The notes: generated from the letters alone by a model not told the origin. A stretch of 64,000 nucleotides of DNA from Diphasiastrum complanatum (GCA_029204225.1 CM055110.1:47900921-47964920); one strand, 5' to 3'. Shown: positions 14,920-27,800, numbered from the stretch's first letter. Program-made: numbers and translations.

Positions 14920-16597
14920 GTGTGTGCAACATTAGTGTTTGACACACACAAGGTGATCCTGGATTCAGGAGCCACCTCACACTTCGTTACATCAAGACGA
15001 ATCATGTCTAATTTCACAAAGTGCAGATCCCTCAAGATTCATAGTTCTTGGAGATGGATCCAGACATCAAGTGAACGGTATTGGTTCACTTTGGCTCAAC
15101 ACCAACGGCAAAGACAGACGACTCGAAGACGTTCTGTTCGTGCCAACTCTGCAGCAAGACTTGCTCTCTGTAGCAAGAATAGCAGATGTAGGGATGCGTG
15201 TGACGTTTTCTAACGAAGCATGCAACGTGATTGATGCTAGCACTAGCACTCTCATTGCTCAAGGCATAAGAAAGAGCAACCTATATCATCTAAAGGTGCG
15301 CCTACCTGAAGATCAAATGCATCAGACCCATGACGACTCACCAGGCACTCTGTGGCACAGAAGAGTCTGCCACATGAACTCAATGGCACTCTACCAGACA
15401 AGTCATCATGGAGCAATAACAGGGGTCAGCATCTCGAATGCAACCAGTTCGACCACCTGTGATGCATGTTTGAAAGGCACGATGTCACGCACACCATTCG
15501 TCAAAGACTTCTACAGAATGACAAAGATTCTGGAGCTGGTGCACTCTGACATCTGCGGTCCATTCAACGTGATCTCAGTAGGAGGTTCAAAATATTATAT
15601 AACCTTCATTGATGATTATAGCAAGTTTTCCAAAGTGTATTTTATTCATAATAAATCTGAAGCACTTGATAAATTCACAGAATATGTGAATTGGGCTAAG
15701 AGATGCACAGGCAGCAAGGTGAAGCAGATCAAAACAGATCGAGGTCGCGAATATATCTCGAATCGCTTCACTGACTTCTATAATGATCGTGGCATAATTC
15801 ATAGAATAACTGCAGCCTACACACCGTAGCACAATGGTGTTGCTGAACGAAAGAACAGGACCCTGATGGAAGCAGCCATATGCATGATGGCATACTTGAA
15901 GGCTCCAAGGGCACTGTGGGCTGAAGCAGTAGCTACAGCCGCATACATCCAGAACAGGACAGGTAAATCTGTTGTTCCTCACACGACACCACATGAGCTA
16001 TGGTGGGGTAGAAAACCCAACCTATCTCACGTCAGAATATTTGGTTGTGCAGCATATGCACATATTCCTGATAAGCTTCGCAAGAAGCTTGATGAGCAAG
16101 CGGAGCAAGGATTTTTGGTAGGTTATGACAATAATTTGTCATACTACATAATCTACATGCCAGACACGAACACTGTGAAAACAGTGAGGGATGTCAAATT
16201 CGACAAGAGCAGGACAATGGCCGACGAAGATCCTGTCAGCTACGAAGTTCTGGAGAGACAGTACTATGACCTGCCGCCAACGTCAGAGGGAGTAGAAGAT
16301 GAACACGAAAATGAATATTTTTGAGTCGTCTCCCATTCAAGCAACAAATCAGACGAAGAAAGATTCGAGAGGCAACCTGCCGCCATAGTTCTTGTAAACC
16401 AAGATGGTTCCGAACTGAGCAGAGCAGACAAGGGCAAAGGCATAGATGTTCCGGGAGGATCTCCCAGAAGGTCGACAAGACCACAATGAGCACCAGCAAG
16501 ATTTGTGCCAGGCAGCTCAGCTTCCACATCAGAAGAATTTTGCGGGTTCAGTGGCGAACCACAGACATTCGAGGAGGTGATTAAAGGTCCAGAAAAG
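14920..16597 (+). pseudogene. Ty1/copia protease and integrase, truncated before RT
   Basis: Protease carries DSGATSHFV (14962-14988). A frameshift near 15050 leads into a frame that holds GAG-pre-integrase, the HHCC zinc finger (LWHRRVCH to CDACLKG, about 15350-15470) and the core Asp residues (HSDICGPF, KTDRGREYIS). A TAG at 15827-15829 replaces the Gln codon just before HNGVAERKNR, and the frame then continues to 16324. A further break leads to a tail ending VIKGPEKD, the usual lead-in to RT. The sequence changes abruptly at about 16597, so RT, RNase H and the 3' LTR are missing. The part from 15445 is the sister of 1-937. Confidence 0.92.
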
Positions 16598-18234
16598 GAC
16601 TTTGTTTATGTAATTTATTCCATAGATGAATATTTTGTTGCTTATGACTATAATTTATGAATTGAAATGTTTTTTCTCACACTTCAAAATTCATAAATGG
16701 AGTAAATTCAAGTGTAATTTGTCCTTTCTTAGATACGTTTCAACTCATTTACACATTTTCCTCCAAAATCTCTATAGACAAATGTTTTTTGATTTTCTTT
16801 TTCATCGAGATCAACAAAGTTATGAATAAAATCATAAATTTTAGCATCAATAAAGCAATGCATGACAATATGCAAAGCAACCTAACAATCTTCCACATAG
16901 AATGGCAAGCTAGCAACACAAATCATCTTTAAGTGTATACGACCCAACAAGCAATAGCGAAGTCAAGTTCTCCCAAAAAGAGCCCAAGTGATACCAAATC
17001 AATAGCAGAAAATGAATTTAAAAAGGCCCACTTTTGCTCCCTTGATGTTCTTTAAAGTAAGATTTAAAAACTAAGGGAGGCAAAAATTTTGGAGAAAAAA
17101 TAGTGTGCCCTCCTAAAGGGCCCCCACTTCACATAATAAGTCAAAAAAGTACCCTTGGCTAGTCCTAAATGTAAATGAATAAAAAAATAATTTTAGAAAT
17201 GTACATGAATAAATTAACTATCAGATTATAAAAACATCCACTAGGTAAATAAAATTAAGCCCCACAATCCATGTCATAAATGTGCCAGGTATAGACCCAA
17301 TAGTTTGATGGTCCATAGCTATCAAGAAAGAGTTTTAAAGATTCCACTCTTTCTTGGCATATCTATAGCAGAGGGCACTTTGTTTTGAGCTTTTGTAGTA
17401 GGAAAAAATAGCTACATTTTATTTCAATTGCTAGAAAATGAAAAATCAATCTTATGACAATGGAATTCTCATTTAGAGACCTCTTTGTTTCTAGTGATAT
17501 CATCCATTGTGTGATGTTGACTAGCTCCTTTTGATGCTTGAGTAGGTTTGTTGACATTTAAAGCTTTTTGTTTTATATCTCATTTAGATTTCTAAACCTA
17601 TAGTTATGTGTGGACACATATCTTGTTGAGAATCTAGCTAAGCATCTCCTTTAGCAATGCTCAAAGCATCCAGCGGACAAAAGCTTATTTCTGTCTATAA
17701 TGAGGAATATAACCTCCTTTGCTTGTTCTAGACTTATCTTGCTCTTTTAGCATACACTGCTTCATCGTCATATCTTAAATACACAGATGGTATCTACTAC
17801 ATACAAGATATTACAGGTGTGCAGATATGAAAGTACATAGTGGATGTGCTGTCTGTAGGAGATCGTGGGTGGCTGCAGTCGTTGTTCAATCTGTTAGCGC
17901 AGCTGCAAAAGATGAGCATGGAAAAGGGTGTGATGTCAGGTGAACGTTCGTGATGATGCAAGAGTGTGTCACTCTTACGAATGGCCTTAGGATAAGATCT
18001 ACAGGGTGCCTTAGCTTTTAGGACACTTTGCCATTTTGTGAGGTAGTGTCCTCCTTTCGCCTGTCACCATGACCTGTGTAAGAACACAGTGTCGCGATTC
18101 ATTCGCCTTTTATTCATCTGTGCGAATTTGCGTGTAAAAATGCAGATTGCATGACAACGTTAGAAAATATACAACATGAATGGAGGCAGATTGAAATTGG
18201 GATTTAGGAGACTGGAAGGAGTAAATCCAACACT
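16598..18234. other. Non-coding stretch, no feature seen
   Basis: AT-rich DNA with no supported gene, terminus or tandem repeat on either strand. Confidence 0.55.
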
Positions 18235-20030
18235 TTCTTCGCTTTAAGAAGAACAGGAGCGCCCCATGGTGATTTACTAGGTTGTATATGTCCCATCCTC
18301 AGATAGTTTTCTATTTGATTGAAATCTTTGTCTCCTCTTTCTGAGAGAACCTATAAAGTTGTCTAGAGATAGGTTGACTTCTTGGAATTAACTCAATCAT
18401 GTGGTCTACTGACCTAGACGGTGGTAAATCATGAGGTAATTCAGATGGAAAAACATCCCTAATTTCATTTATAATCTGTTCTTTCACTGCTTGTTCATGA
18501 TCTAAATTTACCGAGTTAAGAATTGTTGAGAATTCACAACCATTTAGATTCATTTTAGAAACATCCACAACTGGAATAGCACAAATTGAAAAAACTTCAT
18601 ACTCATAATAATCCAATGTTTCCATTTTATATATTGTAGAAATCTGATCCAACGGACGTACAAAATTACTGCCAAATAGTGTAACTACCTTATCACCCTC
18701 CTTGAAAGTGAGAACATGCTTCTCAAAATCAATTAGCAGAGAAGGCGATTTTCTAAATAACCATTTGTAACCTAAGATTAAATCAGTACGAGCTAGGTCT
18801 AAAACATAAAAATTAACTAATTATGTGTGTCCTTGCATCAAAACTGGGAGCTTCGGGACTTTCACATTCCAAGTCTCCAACTCTGCTCCTGAAGCTAGAT
18901 AAACTTTATATTTATGATTGTTGGCTTCAATTTCCAAGCTGAGTTTCTGCACAAGACGAGAATTAATAAAATTATGAGTTGAACCATTGTCCAATAAAAT
19001 ACTCACTTCTTGATCTTTAACTGTGCCAATTAAACGAAAAAGTTCATTAGGCAACAAAGAAGTAGTACTAAAAGAACATTCACACTCACAATTCATCCGG
19101 TTAATTTTCAAAGTCTTATCATTGCCTCCTGGGATTTCAATCATGTGAGCAGACACTTTCTTCCTTTCTGGACAAAATTTCATCATATGTCTAGGCTTCT
19201 TACAGACAAAACATAAGTTCTCTCTTTTAGCCTTTTCCCGGGACATAGATTTCTTGAATCTCTTTCTCTTCGGCTTCCTGGGTTCCGATGCTGCTTGATC
19301 TAATTCATCAAGTATTTTGCTTGGTCTAGACCTCACTTCTTACCCTTCTTGGTTTTTCAAAGTGATTGGAATTTGCGCAAACTGCTTCCTAGATGCCACC
19401 ACTATGGAATCATATGCTTTCGCAATCCAAAACACATCCTTGAGGTTTTGAAACACATTTCGCCTGCATTCATTCTGATAGTCGACTGGCAAACCTAGGA
19501 CAAACTGCCATAATGCCAACTTCGCATCGAATGATGGAACCCTATTCCATAGGTCCATGAATTCCTAGATATAAGAGTCTTAACTCTTTGTACCCATCTT
19601 GCAGTTCACGAACTTCAGGTAGTAGTCCACGTCATCAACAACTACGAAAGCTTTCTTGAAACTTCGGCAAGTAGTTGGCTTCACCGACAAATCTCGCCAC
19701 CACGATGACGCTTTGCCATGTAAGAACAGCATGACACTTTCAATTTTCTTCTCATCAGGAACACCGTGTAGATTGAAGTAACTACTCCACTTGGTCAGCC
19801 AGTCCTCGACGACCTTAGGTTTCTTCTCCTTCTATGCATAAACCTTCGGTTGAAAACCGAGATTGGGTGAAGACATCAATTTGACTTGATTCAACAAAAC
19901 CTCCATTTGCTGATCTCTCATCTGATTACGATCATTCATATCATTGAGTGTCGTACTCAGCTGCTAACAAATCACCATATAAGATGGTGCACCTGGATTT
20001 GCAGCTTGATTTGAAGTTTCTTCAAACATC
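18235..20030 (-). pseudogene. Ty3/gypsy gag, protease and start of RT, truncated
   Basis: On the minus strand, gag starts near 20030 and includes FLHGKASSWWRDL (about 19.7 kb) and LALWQFVLGLPVDYQ. A zinc knuckle CFVCKKPRHMMKFC lies near 19215-19170. Protease reads LLDNGSTHNFI at about 19000-18970, with the canonical DSG changed to DNG. 18652-18311 runs into the RT start (LPPSRSVDHMIELIP), and QPSKSPWGAPVL follows in a shifted frame. The sequence breaks at about 18235, before the RT catalytic core. At least three stops or frameshifts are visible. This resembles plant chromoviruses, but a different family from the 9-11.7 kb fragment. Confidence 0.88.
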
Positions 20031-21635
20031 TCAATATATCTATCCTGGAAATTACTAAACTTAGTTAATATCAGATTAACTCATAGTAAAGTAATGTTGA
20101 CCAAAAACTCACTGAAATTGACTCCAGCATGGTCAAATCACTATTTTTAGTCAATTTCATAGATATTACAAGAAACTGGAAAAAACTAAAAATTTTGAGT
20201 TTTCGCACTTCTAAAATTTTACATTCTCTAATGATTTTTACTTTACGGAATTTTAGGTAAAAAATCAATTCTACGGAAATTGTCAACTATAAAATCCAAT
20301 TTTGTATCTAACCATCAGAGTACATGCGTATGACCACTCAAAACAGATCCAAACTACTCATGCATGTCAGAATCACTCTGAGAAACCACATGTAGACATT
20401 CCATGCAAACACAGTACCTCAAAATAGGAAATTGTCATGCATGCAAATAGAACAATTGAAAGTTTTACCAATTTTGCTCACAAAATTGCAAAACTTCAGA
20501 TGCTCATATCTTTGGCTACAGGACACCAAATTGGGTGCTATAAAGCTCAGTACAGAGGGAGACCTAGTGAACAAGACACTTGCCATGTCATCCTTCCACC
20601 TAGGACTCACACGTGAGAGTTCAGAACAACCAATTAAGCTGTAGGAGGGCGCACTTTTTCAAGACCACTATGTCCAAAAACCTGCAAACACTCAACCAAG
20701 CCTAAAAGTGATGATCCAAACAATCTTAAATGGTTCTAAGAGTTCCATGAACAGATCCTATGAAGCAATATGGGCTGAGAACCATGAATTCTTGGTTTCT
20801 AGAAGTCAAAATTGCTACAAACTTGATGGAATTGAAACATAAGTCTCTACCCATCAATTTATAGGTCTGATAGCTTGCTGGGAAGGTAAAAAGGAATACA
20901 AAACATGCTGGAAAAAACCAGAATGATCCCCTTATGGATTTAAAGAAATCCAGCCCCCAAAATTCACCAAAATTGGTCATTTTTTTACACTTTTTGACTT
21001 CCTACAAACCCAATTGCTGGAATTCTTGGCTCTAACTTCTGGGACAACTTCAAAAGACTATGATTCATCTTTTTCTAGCTTCAATTGATGTTCAACAACC
21101 TCCTACCATCCAATTTCATGAAAAAACAGGCAAAGATCATGAATTTTAGCCCTTTCTAGATTTTTTTCACCATGCCCAATTGGAATAAAATGGCAAGAAC
21201 GTTTTCCAAATCCACATGCAATCCAAATACAGAGTTACAACCAATCGATTGATCTGATCTTGCTGGATTTTGAATTCTACCCTCCATTTTGTGCCAAAAT
21301 CATGGAAAACAAGCCAAATGGCCACAAAAGAGACTAGAATCCAAATACATGGGAAGATCCAACATGCAAACTGAATTTCAACTACTTCAAAGTGCATTAA
21401 CTTGCTGAAAATTTTAGATCCATAACTAGTTTTGAGCTACACATGCTAAAACTCCAAAAAAGACACCAAAACTTGATTTCCTAGCACAATGAATTAGAGA
21501 GAGATATGGAACATGCAAATTGAATTTGGGAAGATCCACCAACTTGCAACCTTGCTCCTCTTCTTGGATGAGAATACTAGCTGAATACCACCAAGCTCCA
21601 ATGAAAAGCACCACCTCTCCAAGCTTGTAAGTCTT
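20031..21635 (-). mobile_element. Probable gypsy leader, non-coding
   Basis: No gene is supported. By position this is a long untranslated leader between the gag start at 20030 and a PBS-like site at 21636-21647, if that site belongs to the same element. A length of 1.6 kb is long but not unknown for plant gypsy elements. Confidence 0.35.
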
Positions 21636-21647
21636 GCTCTGATATCA
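21636..21647 (-). other. PBS-like site, tRNA-iMet type, one mismatch
   Basis: The minus strand reads TGATATCAGAGC, one base from TGGTATCAGAGC. It is oriented correctly for the gypsy fragment to its left. The preceding bases (CCTTATAG) do not end in CA, so the LTR border is not confirmed. Confidence 0.35.
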
Positions 21648-22059
21648 CTATAAGGGAAGCTCCTTAGATCCTGCTTACAAATCCTAAACACAAAAGGATA
21701 ACACACAGTGGAGAAACCACCCAACCAAGTAGAAGCATCCAATCAATCTCTAGAAGCCTCACTCCCAAGCCAAAGAACAAGAAACATGAATGTAGAGTGA
21801 GAGCTTGGCAGGTGTACCTTCTAATATCTTATCCAAGACACCTCTTTCCAAACTAGCATTATTTCTAAGCTTTCCAAAATAATGCTAGTGACATGGGTGA
21901 AGCTTCCATGAATTAAGGGTGGTACCTTCTAATATTTTATCCAAGACACTTCAAAATCTTTCCAAATGAAGGTTTCTTTTCACTGTGACTTTCAAAATGA
22001 TATGTAAGTTTTTAATATACTTTTCAAACTTCATGTGTTGATGCTTTTATTTGCTTTTC

Positions 22060-22380
22060 ATGTGACACCCAGACAAGTTCTTGCCGTCAACATGGAAAAC
22101 GGGTGAAGTGGTGAAAGTCCACGGGTTGTTCCAATGGGCCTTGCCATGTAGCAACCCGTTGAACAAAAAAATTGACTTTTGGCCTGTTGTCTGTTGCCAA
22201 AATGCTGACGAGCACCCACAAGAATTTGCCACTTGTGAACTATGCAATTGCACATAGCCAAAAAGCTGACATGAAGTAGCAAGTAAGAGGGAGAGCGCAT
22301 GCTTTCATTTTGGTTGCAAACCCCCTTACCCAAGAACAGGGCAGAGGGTACACGAAGCTATAGCGAAAGTTCACATATGA
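22060..22380 (+). mobile_element. Possible LTR start (TGTGACACCC)
   Basis: TGTGACACCCAGAC resembles the 5' terminus of many plant gypsy LTRs. I could not find the matching end, a target duplication or a PBS, so this may be a remnant or a coincidence. Confidence 0.25.
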
Positions 22381-22384
22381 CCCC

Positions 22385-22537
22385 TTCACATGTTCTTGAT
22401 GTCACTCTTAACGGGTTCTCAAGCTCTTGATGCCACTCTAAACGGGTTCACAAGTTCTTGATGTCACTCTGAACGGGTTCTCAAGCTCTTGATGCCACTC
22501 TACAACGGGTTCTCAAGTTCTTGATGTCACTTTGAAC
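22385..22537 (+). repeat. 31-bp tandem repeat, five copies
   Basis: Units of the form TTCTCAAGCTCTTGATGCC plus ACTCTGAACGGG start at 22385, 22416, 22447, 22478 and 22510. Two variants alternate (AGTTCTTGATGTC and AGCTCTTGATGCC), so an earlier 62-bp dimer is likely. It lies about 0.6 kb upstream of the host gene's first plausible exon. Confidence 0.92.
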
Positions 22538-22931
22538 ATCACTTTCAACTACTTCTCCGATTTTTGTTGACGAGGTACATCACTCTCGACGAGTGGGGAG
22601 GTTGCATGGAAAGCCAGTGGGCACTCTTAACAAAATGATATTGAATTTGATATGAAGGGTTGCTGCTCCATGATAGGTTGCTTAGTTTATTTTCCCTTTC
22701 TTTGAAGGGCAGACGGGGCCTTTGACGTGCAGCAAAACTGGAAGCCCGTTAGGGCAAAAGTCGGGGCATACGCTAAAGGGCACCGGAGCCCACCAATCAC
22801 AATCAAGAAATAAACATTAATTTTAATAAAATAAAGCAGTTTATCCATTTTTTTTAAAGGTATATATCTTTCAGACACGGGCTAATTTAAGATCGCAACC
22901 GTTACATCTTATAAAAACGCTTAGATCTTAC

Positions 22932-22987
22932 CACGTGTTTGCTAATTGACCATTGAAAAGAGCCCAACGTCATGCTCACCACGTGGC
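22932..22987. promoter_or_regulatory. Two G-box elements upstream of the host gene
   Basis: CACGTG occurs at 22932-22937 and the extended CCACGTGGC at 22979-22987, with core starts 48 bp apart. Plant bZIP and bHLH factors bind G-boxes (established). Use by the gene that starts at about 23.1 kb is inferred from distance and orientation. No clear TATA box was found between them and 23124. Confidence 0.5.
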
Positions 22988-23123
22988 AGTGATCTAAGTG
23001 GCTGGTGGTGAAATGTATAGCGTCACGAACAAAAGTTACTGGTATCGTAAGAGAAAGTTACCCGTTGTTACTGTGGGAGAGCTGGTTTATTTACCGTGGT
23101 TAATTACTTAGTTACGATCCTCG

Positions 23124-23235
23124 ATGGTCTCCTTGCCTGGCTTCGCCATCGCTGCTGTCTCGAAGCTTTTCTCGCTTTCTTTGTCTTCTGCATCGAATTT
23201 TGTGGCTTCTGCTTACGATCGTCGATGCCAGGCAG
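23124..23235 (+). CDS. Candidate 5' exon: uORF or N-terminal extension of the host gene
   Basis: ATG at 23124 opens 37 codons plus one base, followed by a GTAGAT donor at 23236. If joined to the acceptor AG at 24795-24796, it continues in frame through CGAGA into the ATG at 24802, adding 39 residues. The encoded stretch is rich in Ser, Ala, Val and Leu (MVSLPGFAIAAVSKLFSLSL), has Lys/Arg but only one acidic residue, and so resembles an organelle or secretory targeting peptide. It could equally be a 5' UTR exon with an upstream ORF that is not used. The family normally begins at MSKK (recalled), so the extension needs transcript evidence. Confidence 0.35.
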
Positions 23236-23462
23236 GTAGATCTAACACAATAATTGGTGCATCCTTTGGTGCCTCACTGGTCTACGTTGCTGGCTCTGGT
23301 TTGAATCCTCCTGTCACAAGATCCGTGCTCCTATTTGCTCAGCTTGTAACCTGGTATTGTATATTAAAGTTTCTGTGCGATCTTATCTCGTATGATCATG
23401 ATTTGTGGTTTTTATTGATATATTTTGCTTTGTCACTCTTTCTTGTCGTGTTTGTGTGTGTG

Positions 23463-23745
23463 TGCTTGCTTCCCTTTCCAAAACTTTTGATTCATTTTCG
23501 TTTTTCTTTGTAATGTTTCTATCATATCGGCCTGTCAGCGATTTGTCATTAAATAGACTTTCTGCCTCTTGTGTCTGTCTTTCAGTTTATTTGCTTCCCT
23601 TTCCAAAACTTTTGATTCGTTATCGTTTTTCTTTGTGATGTTCGGTGATATATCCTTAATTACACTTTCTGCATCTTGTTGTCTGTCTGTTTTTGCCTGG
23701 TTTCCGTTTCCAAACTTTGATTCGTTTTGCTTCTCGTTTGTAATA
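23463..23745 (+). repeat. Three imperfect tandem copies of about 115 bp in the 5' intron
   Basis: TTCCCTTTCCAAAACTTTTG recurs near 23470 and 23590, with TTCCGTTTCCAAACTTTGATT near 23702. Copies include GATTCGTT, TTTTTCTTTG, a T-rich middle and TTTCTGC followed by TCTTGTGTCTGTCT. The unit is pyrimidine-rich and lies in the intron between 23236 and 24796. Confidence 0.75.
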
Positions 23746-24661
23746 GTGATTCATCTTAGCAAGGCGTCTCACTGATTGCGTGCTTGTTTTCCATATTAGT
23801 TCGTAAGTCTAAGTGGTGGTAACTTACATTCCTTAGTTATTTTTCAGCTATTCATTGTAGTTTTGCCTTGGCATTGAACTATATGTCCCTGCAGCTATTG
23901 TAGATTCTCGCCTTTCAATGTAGTCTCAGTTTTTTTCCTAACTTCGACGTCATCCAGTTAGTGTAAGACGTTTTGATGCGCTTGTTCTACCTTCCGCATC
24001 TTCAGTAGACCTTTTGCTAGATATCATACTCTCGTGTTTCCACTTCGTCACTCTCAGAACGACTAGTTAGTATATTGTTGGACAAGCATGCGTATGTTGA
24101 TTGTATTTTTATTCTAGTTTTAGTACGTTGTTCTAGCGAGTAACTTCGATATAGAAACCTTTTTATGTCCCTTCAGATTTGAGTTCTTGTTGCATCAACA
24201 ACACACTGCAGTTCATCGAAAGAATTGTACAGTGCTGCCTTGTTATTCTAAGGACTCCCCCCTCCCCCTACTTGTTTTTTGCAACCGGAGGTTTTTCTGC
24301 AAGGATCTTGACAGATCTGACTGCCGCTCGTGTCAGAAGCAAGGGTTTATTTTGTCAGAATGAACCCTTGAACGGTTAGTTTTTGTTGCAGGTCATAGTT
24401 TGGCTGATTGCACTTATTTGAGCCTATTGGCTCTTGCTGATCTTTTCCGTGATAACTTATTGATGAGCCTACCTGGTCATTTCTTTACGTTTATTTCCGC
24501 ATAGCTGGAAAGGTTATTCTTGCCATCTGTACTGGTCTGGGTATTCCCTGTTACAAAATAGAACCATCTTATAGTTGAATCCTGAACCCTAAGACTTGGA
24601 ACTCGGAGACCTGGTGTTCACTATCCGGGCTTGACACAATTAATCTAGAAACTAACCGTCG

Positions 24662-24790
24662 TGTGTTGTAAGTTATATCTTCTGAAATAACTGAAAGGTC
24701 ACATACAAACTAATCATTGTGTGTTGTAAGTTATATCTTCCGACATACGTGTGCTGAAGTTATATCTTCTGAAATAACTGAAAGGTCTCA
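24662..24790 (+). repeat. Direct duplication next to the start exon
   Basis: TGTGTTGTAAGTTATATCTTC occurs at about 24662 and 24719. TCTTCTGAAATAACTGAAAGG occurs at about 24678 and 24765. The right copy carries an extra CGACATACGTGTGCTG. The duplicated block ends at the splice acceptor that precedes the start codon, so the duplication may have changed the acceptor region. Confidence 0.75.
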
Positions 24791-24801
24791 TTATAGCGAG
24801 A

Positions 24802-27800
24802 ATGTCAAAGAAAAGGGTTGTGGCACGCTCGACCATGACACTCAAGGATTTTCATGGAGGCTCCATTCCATCAGATTTACCCCTTCCATCTGCGCCTGGA
24901 ATGTAAGTGTACGAGGATGTCATTAGAACTCCCTCTATTTCAATTTCCGGTGTGAAATGGCGTGAATATAATGTCATAAAGTGCAATGTTACGTTCATAA
25001 ATTTTCTAGTTTCTTAAAGGTTTCTCCAAGTTATTGACTTGCATAATCGTTGTGCATTGTTTCTTCAGAGGTCCTTAATCCAGTGCAGCTGCAAGGTTTC
25101 TTGGTTTCTATAACACATTTCTGAAATGCTGCAGGACTGTTGATCGGAGCTCCTATGAAAGACAAAGTTCTGGACCATGGATGAATCCATCTTCTGGACG
25201 AGGTTATGTGTTAGACCACAGTGGCTTTCACAGACAAGGATCTGCTAACGGTATACGAAGTTTTGAAGAAAAGGCATCCTATTTCCCCGATACAGCAAAT
25301 ATAGGCCGAAATTATGACGAAGATGAGCGCAAGCCTGTTAACGAAAGACCTCGTAGTAGTGGTCATATTGAGGAGCACTATGATGATTATGGCTATGATG
25401 AACGCCGGTCTTACATTGTGGAAGAAAAGGGGGGGTTTAGCAACCCCTCTACTTATTCTGAGGGACGGGGACCAGCTCTTGGTTACCAGAACACAAGCCA
25501 CAATCATGAATCTACTATGGGACCATCAAAGACGAACGCCCGGGATTCTCGTCCTCAGTTGAATGCTCCTCACCACAATCCTTTGGTTCCTCGATCTCCA
25601 GAGGTAATTTCCCATGGTCAATCTCAGTACTCTCAGCCTCAAGCCTCTATTTCTGGTGGGCGTTATGGATACCAACAGCCACCCCCGTCGCCTCCTCAAG
25701 GATGGCGAAACTTCAGTAACCAACAGCAGGCTGCTCCCAAAATAAGAGGAGGCTCAGAGCCATCTACTTCAAATGTTTGGACGGCCCGACGTGAAAGTGA
25801 ACATAGCAGAGGCCTGTCTACAGAGACGGATGCTCCTCGGCCTCTATCCCCATGGCCGCCTCAGAACAATATCGCCAGAATTGCTGAAGCAAGTGCTATA
25901 GAGAAAGTATCTTCAGGGCGATGGCAACCGGATTACAGTCGCATCGCTTCTCCTGTTCATGTGGATAATGGTATGTCTGAGCAGATTCGTGATGTACCTT
26001 TTTCTCCCGATTCTCTATATTCCGGTGATGACTTCCACTCAGAAGGATATTATGTTCCTAGGACTTCAGATGTGCTTTCAGATATGTATGAATCTGATAG
26101 GGGAGGTGTATACACTCAGACTGACAAAAACAGCTCACATGATACTGCTGCTCGAGGAGATCCGCGCAGTAATGGAGGCCCAGGTTACCCTGATAATAAT
26201 AGGGCCACATCCATTGGGAGAGGTGGCAGCTATCCAGATGTTTCTAGGATTGTCATGAATGAAAGAGCACAAGATAGTTACATAGATCCCAGCAATCGAA
26301 GAGCTGCAGGTAGCTTACTGGATCGTGTTCCTACTATATATTCAGAATCAGATCAAGGTGGTTTTTCTCCTACTGGTATGGATCAGAGACGACTACCTGA
26401 CACGTTGCAGAACAGGAATACTGGATATTCTGAGAGGGGGAGCATTAGTGGTCACAGTGCCGATAAGGCCCAGTATAGAGATGCTGGCCAAACTCGGTTC
26501 GACAAAGCTATTGGACAAGAGTCACTGGAAAGAAGTTTGAGCAGGAATGCTGAAGTTGGCAAGGCAAGGAAAGGATACAGCGGCACAGGAGATGATATAT
26601 ATACATATCGGGGAAATTCCTTTATAGATCGCCAAGGCCAAAGTCAATTCAATGATGATACACAAAATGTCTATGGGTTTGAGTCTGGACTTGATGCCCG
26701 TGACCATGCAATAACTGCAAGTGCACAGAAGCAGCATGTTTTAGAAGGTTCCATTGGAACTTATCCACTAGAAAACTCTCGTAAACTTGATTCCTTAGAA
26801 AGACCTGAGAGAGCTTCTGTTTTAGAAGGATCTCAGCGGAACTATTCCTCAGAGGATTCTCGTGCCAGTTCCTATGTGGAGGTCCCTGGAGGGAGATATA
26901 ACCCAGATAGTGGTCGAGAATCTTTCAGTTCTGAGCGAGAACTGAAAAGGAGCTCTTCTAATTCAGATTCAAATCTTTCTTTCTCAGCAGATGGCTCTCG
27001 TGGATCTGTTTCTATGGCCATACCATCAACAGATGTATCCGTTGATACTTTGCGAGTTGGATCAGCTTTGATACGTACCGAATCTGGTGACCGGCCTCGA
27101 CTGAAGCTGCTTCCTCGGTCAAAACCAGTAGAGCAGGTTGTAGAAAATGCTAGCAACACTGCAGATGAACCAGCTTCACAGGAGGTTTGTGTTATATTGA
27201 GTTATTCCGACAAAAAGGGTGTCATTGCAAACTAATGAGTACACAATAGTCATCATTTATTCTAGTACCTTTTTGTCATGTGTGCACAATGTGATCGTTA
27301 ATTGTAATTTGCTATTTGCCACTGCGCTGGAAGGTGGACCATTCTATTCAAGTTGACGATTCTTATGCAGTGGCAGCTCATTTTCTGTTAAATGCTCTTT
27401 TGAACAGGGACTGTTCAAAGAGACTCAGTTAGGTGACAGGAAGCACTTGACTGATCCCAAAACCTCAGAAGCTGTTTTAACAGGGTTCACTTTAGCAAAC
27501 GATTTGAAATCTACAGAAACTTTCCCTATCATTGAAACTGACGAAGATGCAAGTAGGCCACCTGAAAGGCCAAAACTGAACTTGAAGCCGAGGTCTCAGC
27601 CTGTGGAAGGGAGTGCAGAGTTTTATTCTAACGAGAGGTAAGCAATTACAGTTTCTCCGCAAAGCATAATTGACTTAGTTTGAGTTATTTAACATCTGAG
27701 GAACTTAGGTGTTCAGAATGACGTCTGAATGTGTGTGAATAACTTTGTGCTGCATATCCAGTTCGACAGTTGCAAAGAATTGTTTTTATTTTCAACTTTT

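Noticed and set aside
22058-22333. Minus-strand 91-residue frame
   Set aside because: No domain, and it overlaps the possible LTR start and lies just before the 31-bp repeats; chance frame.
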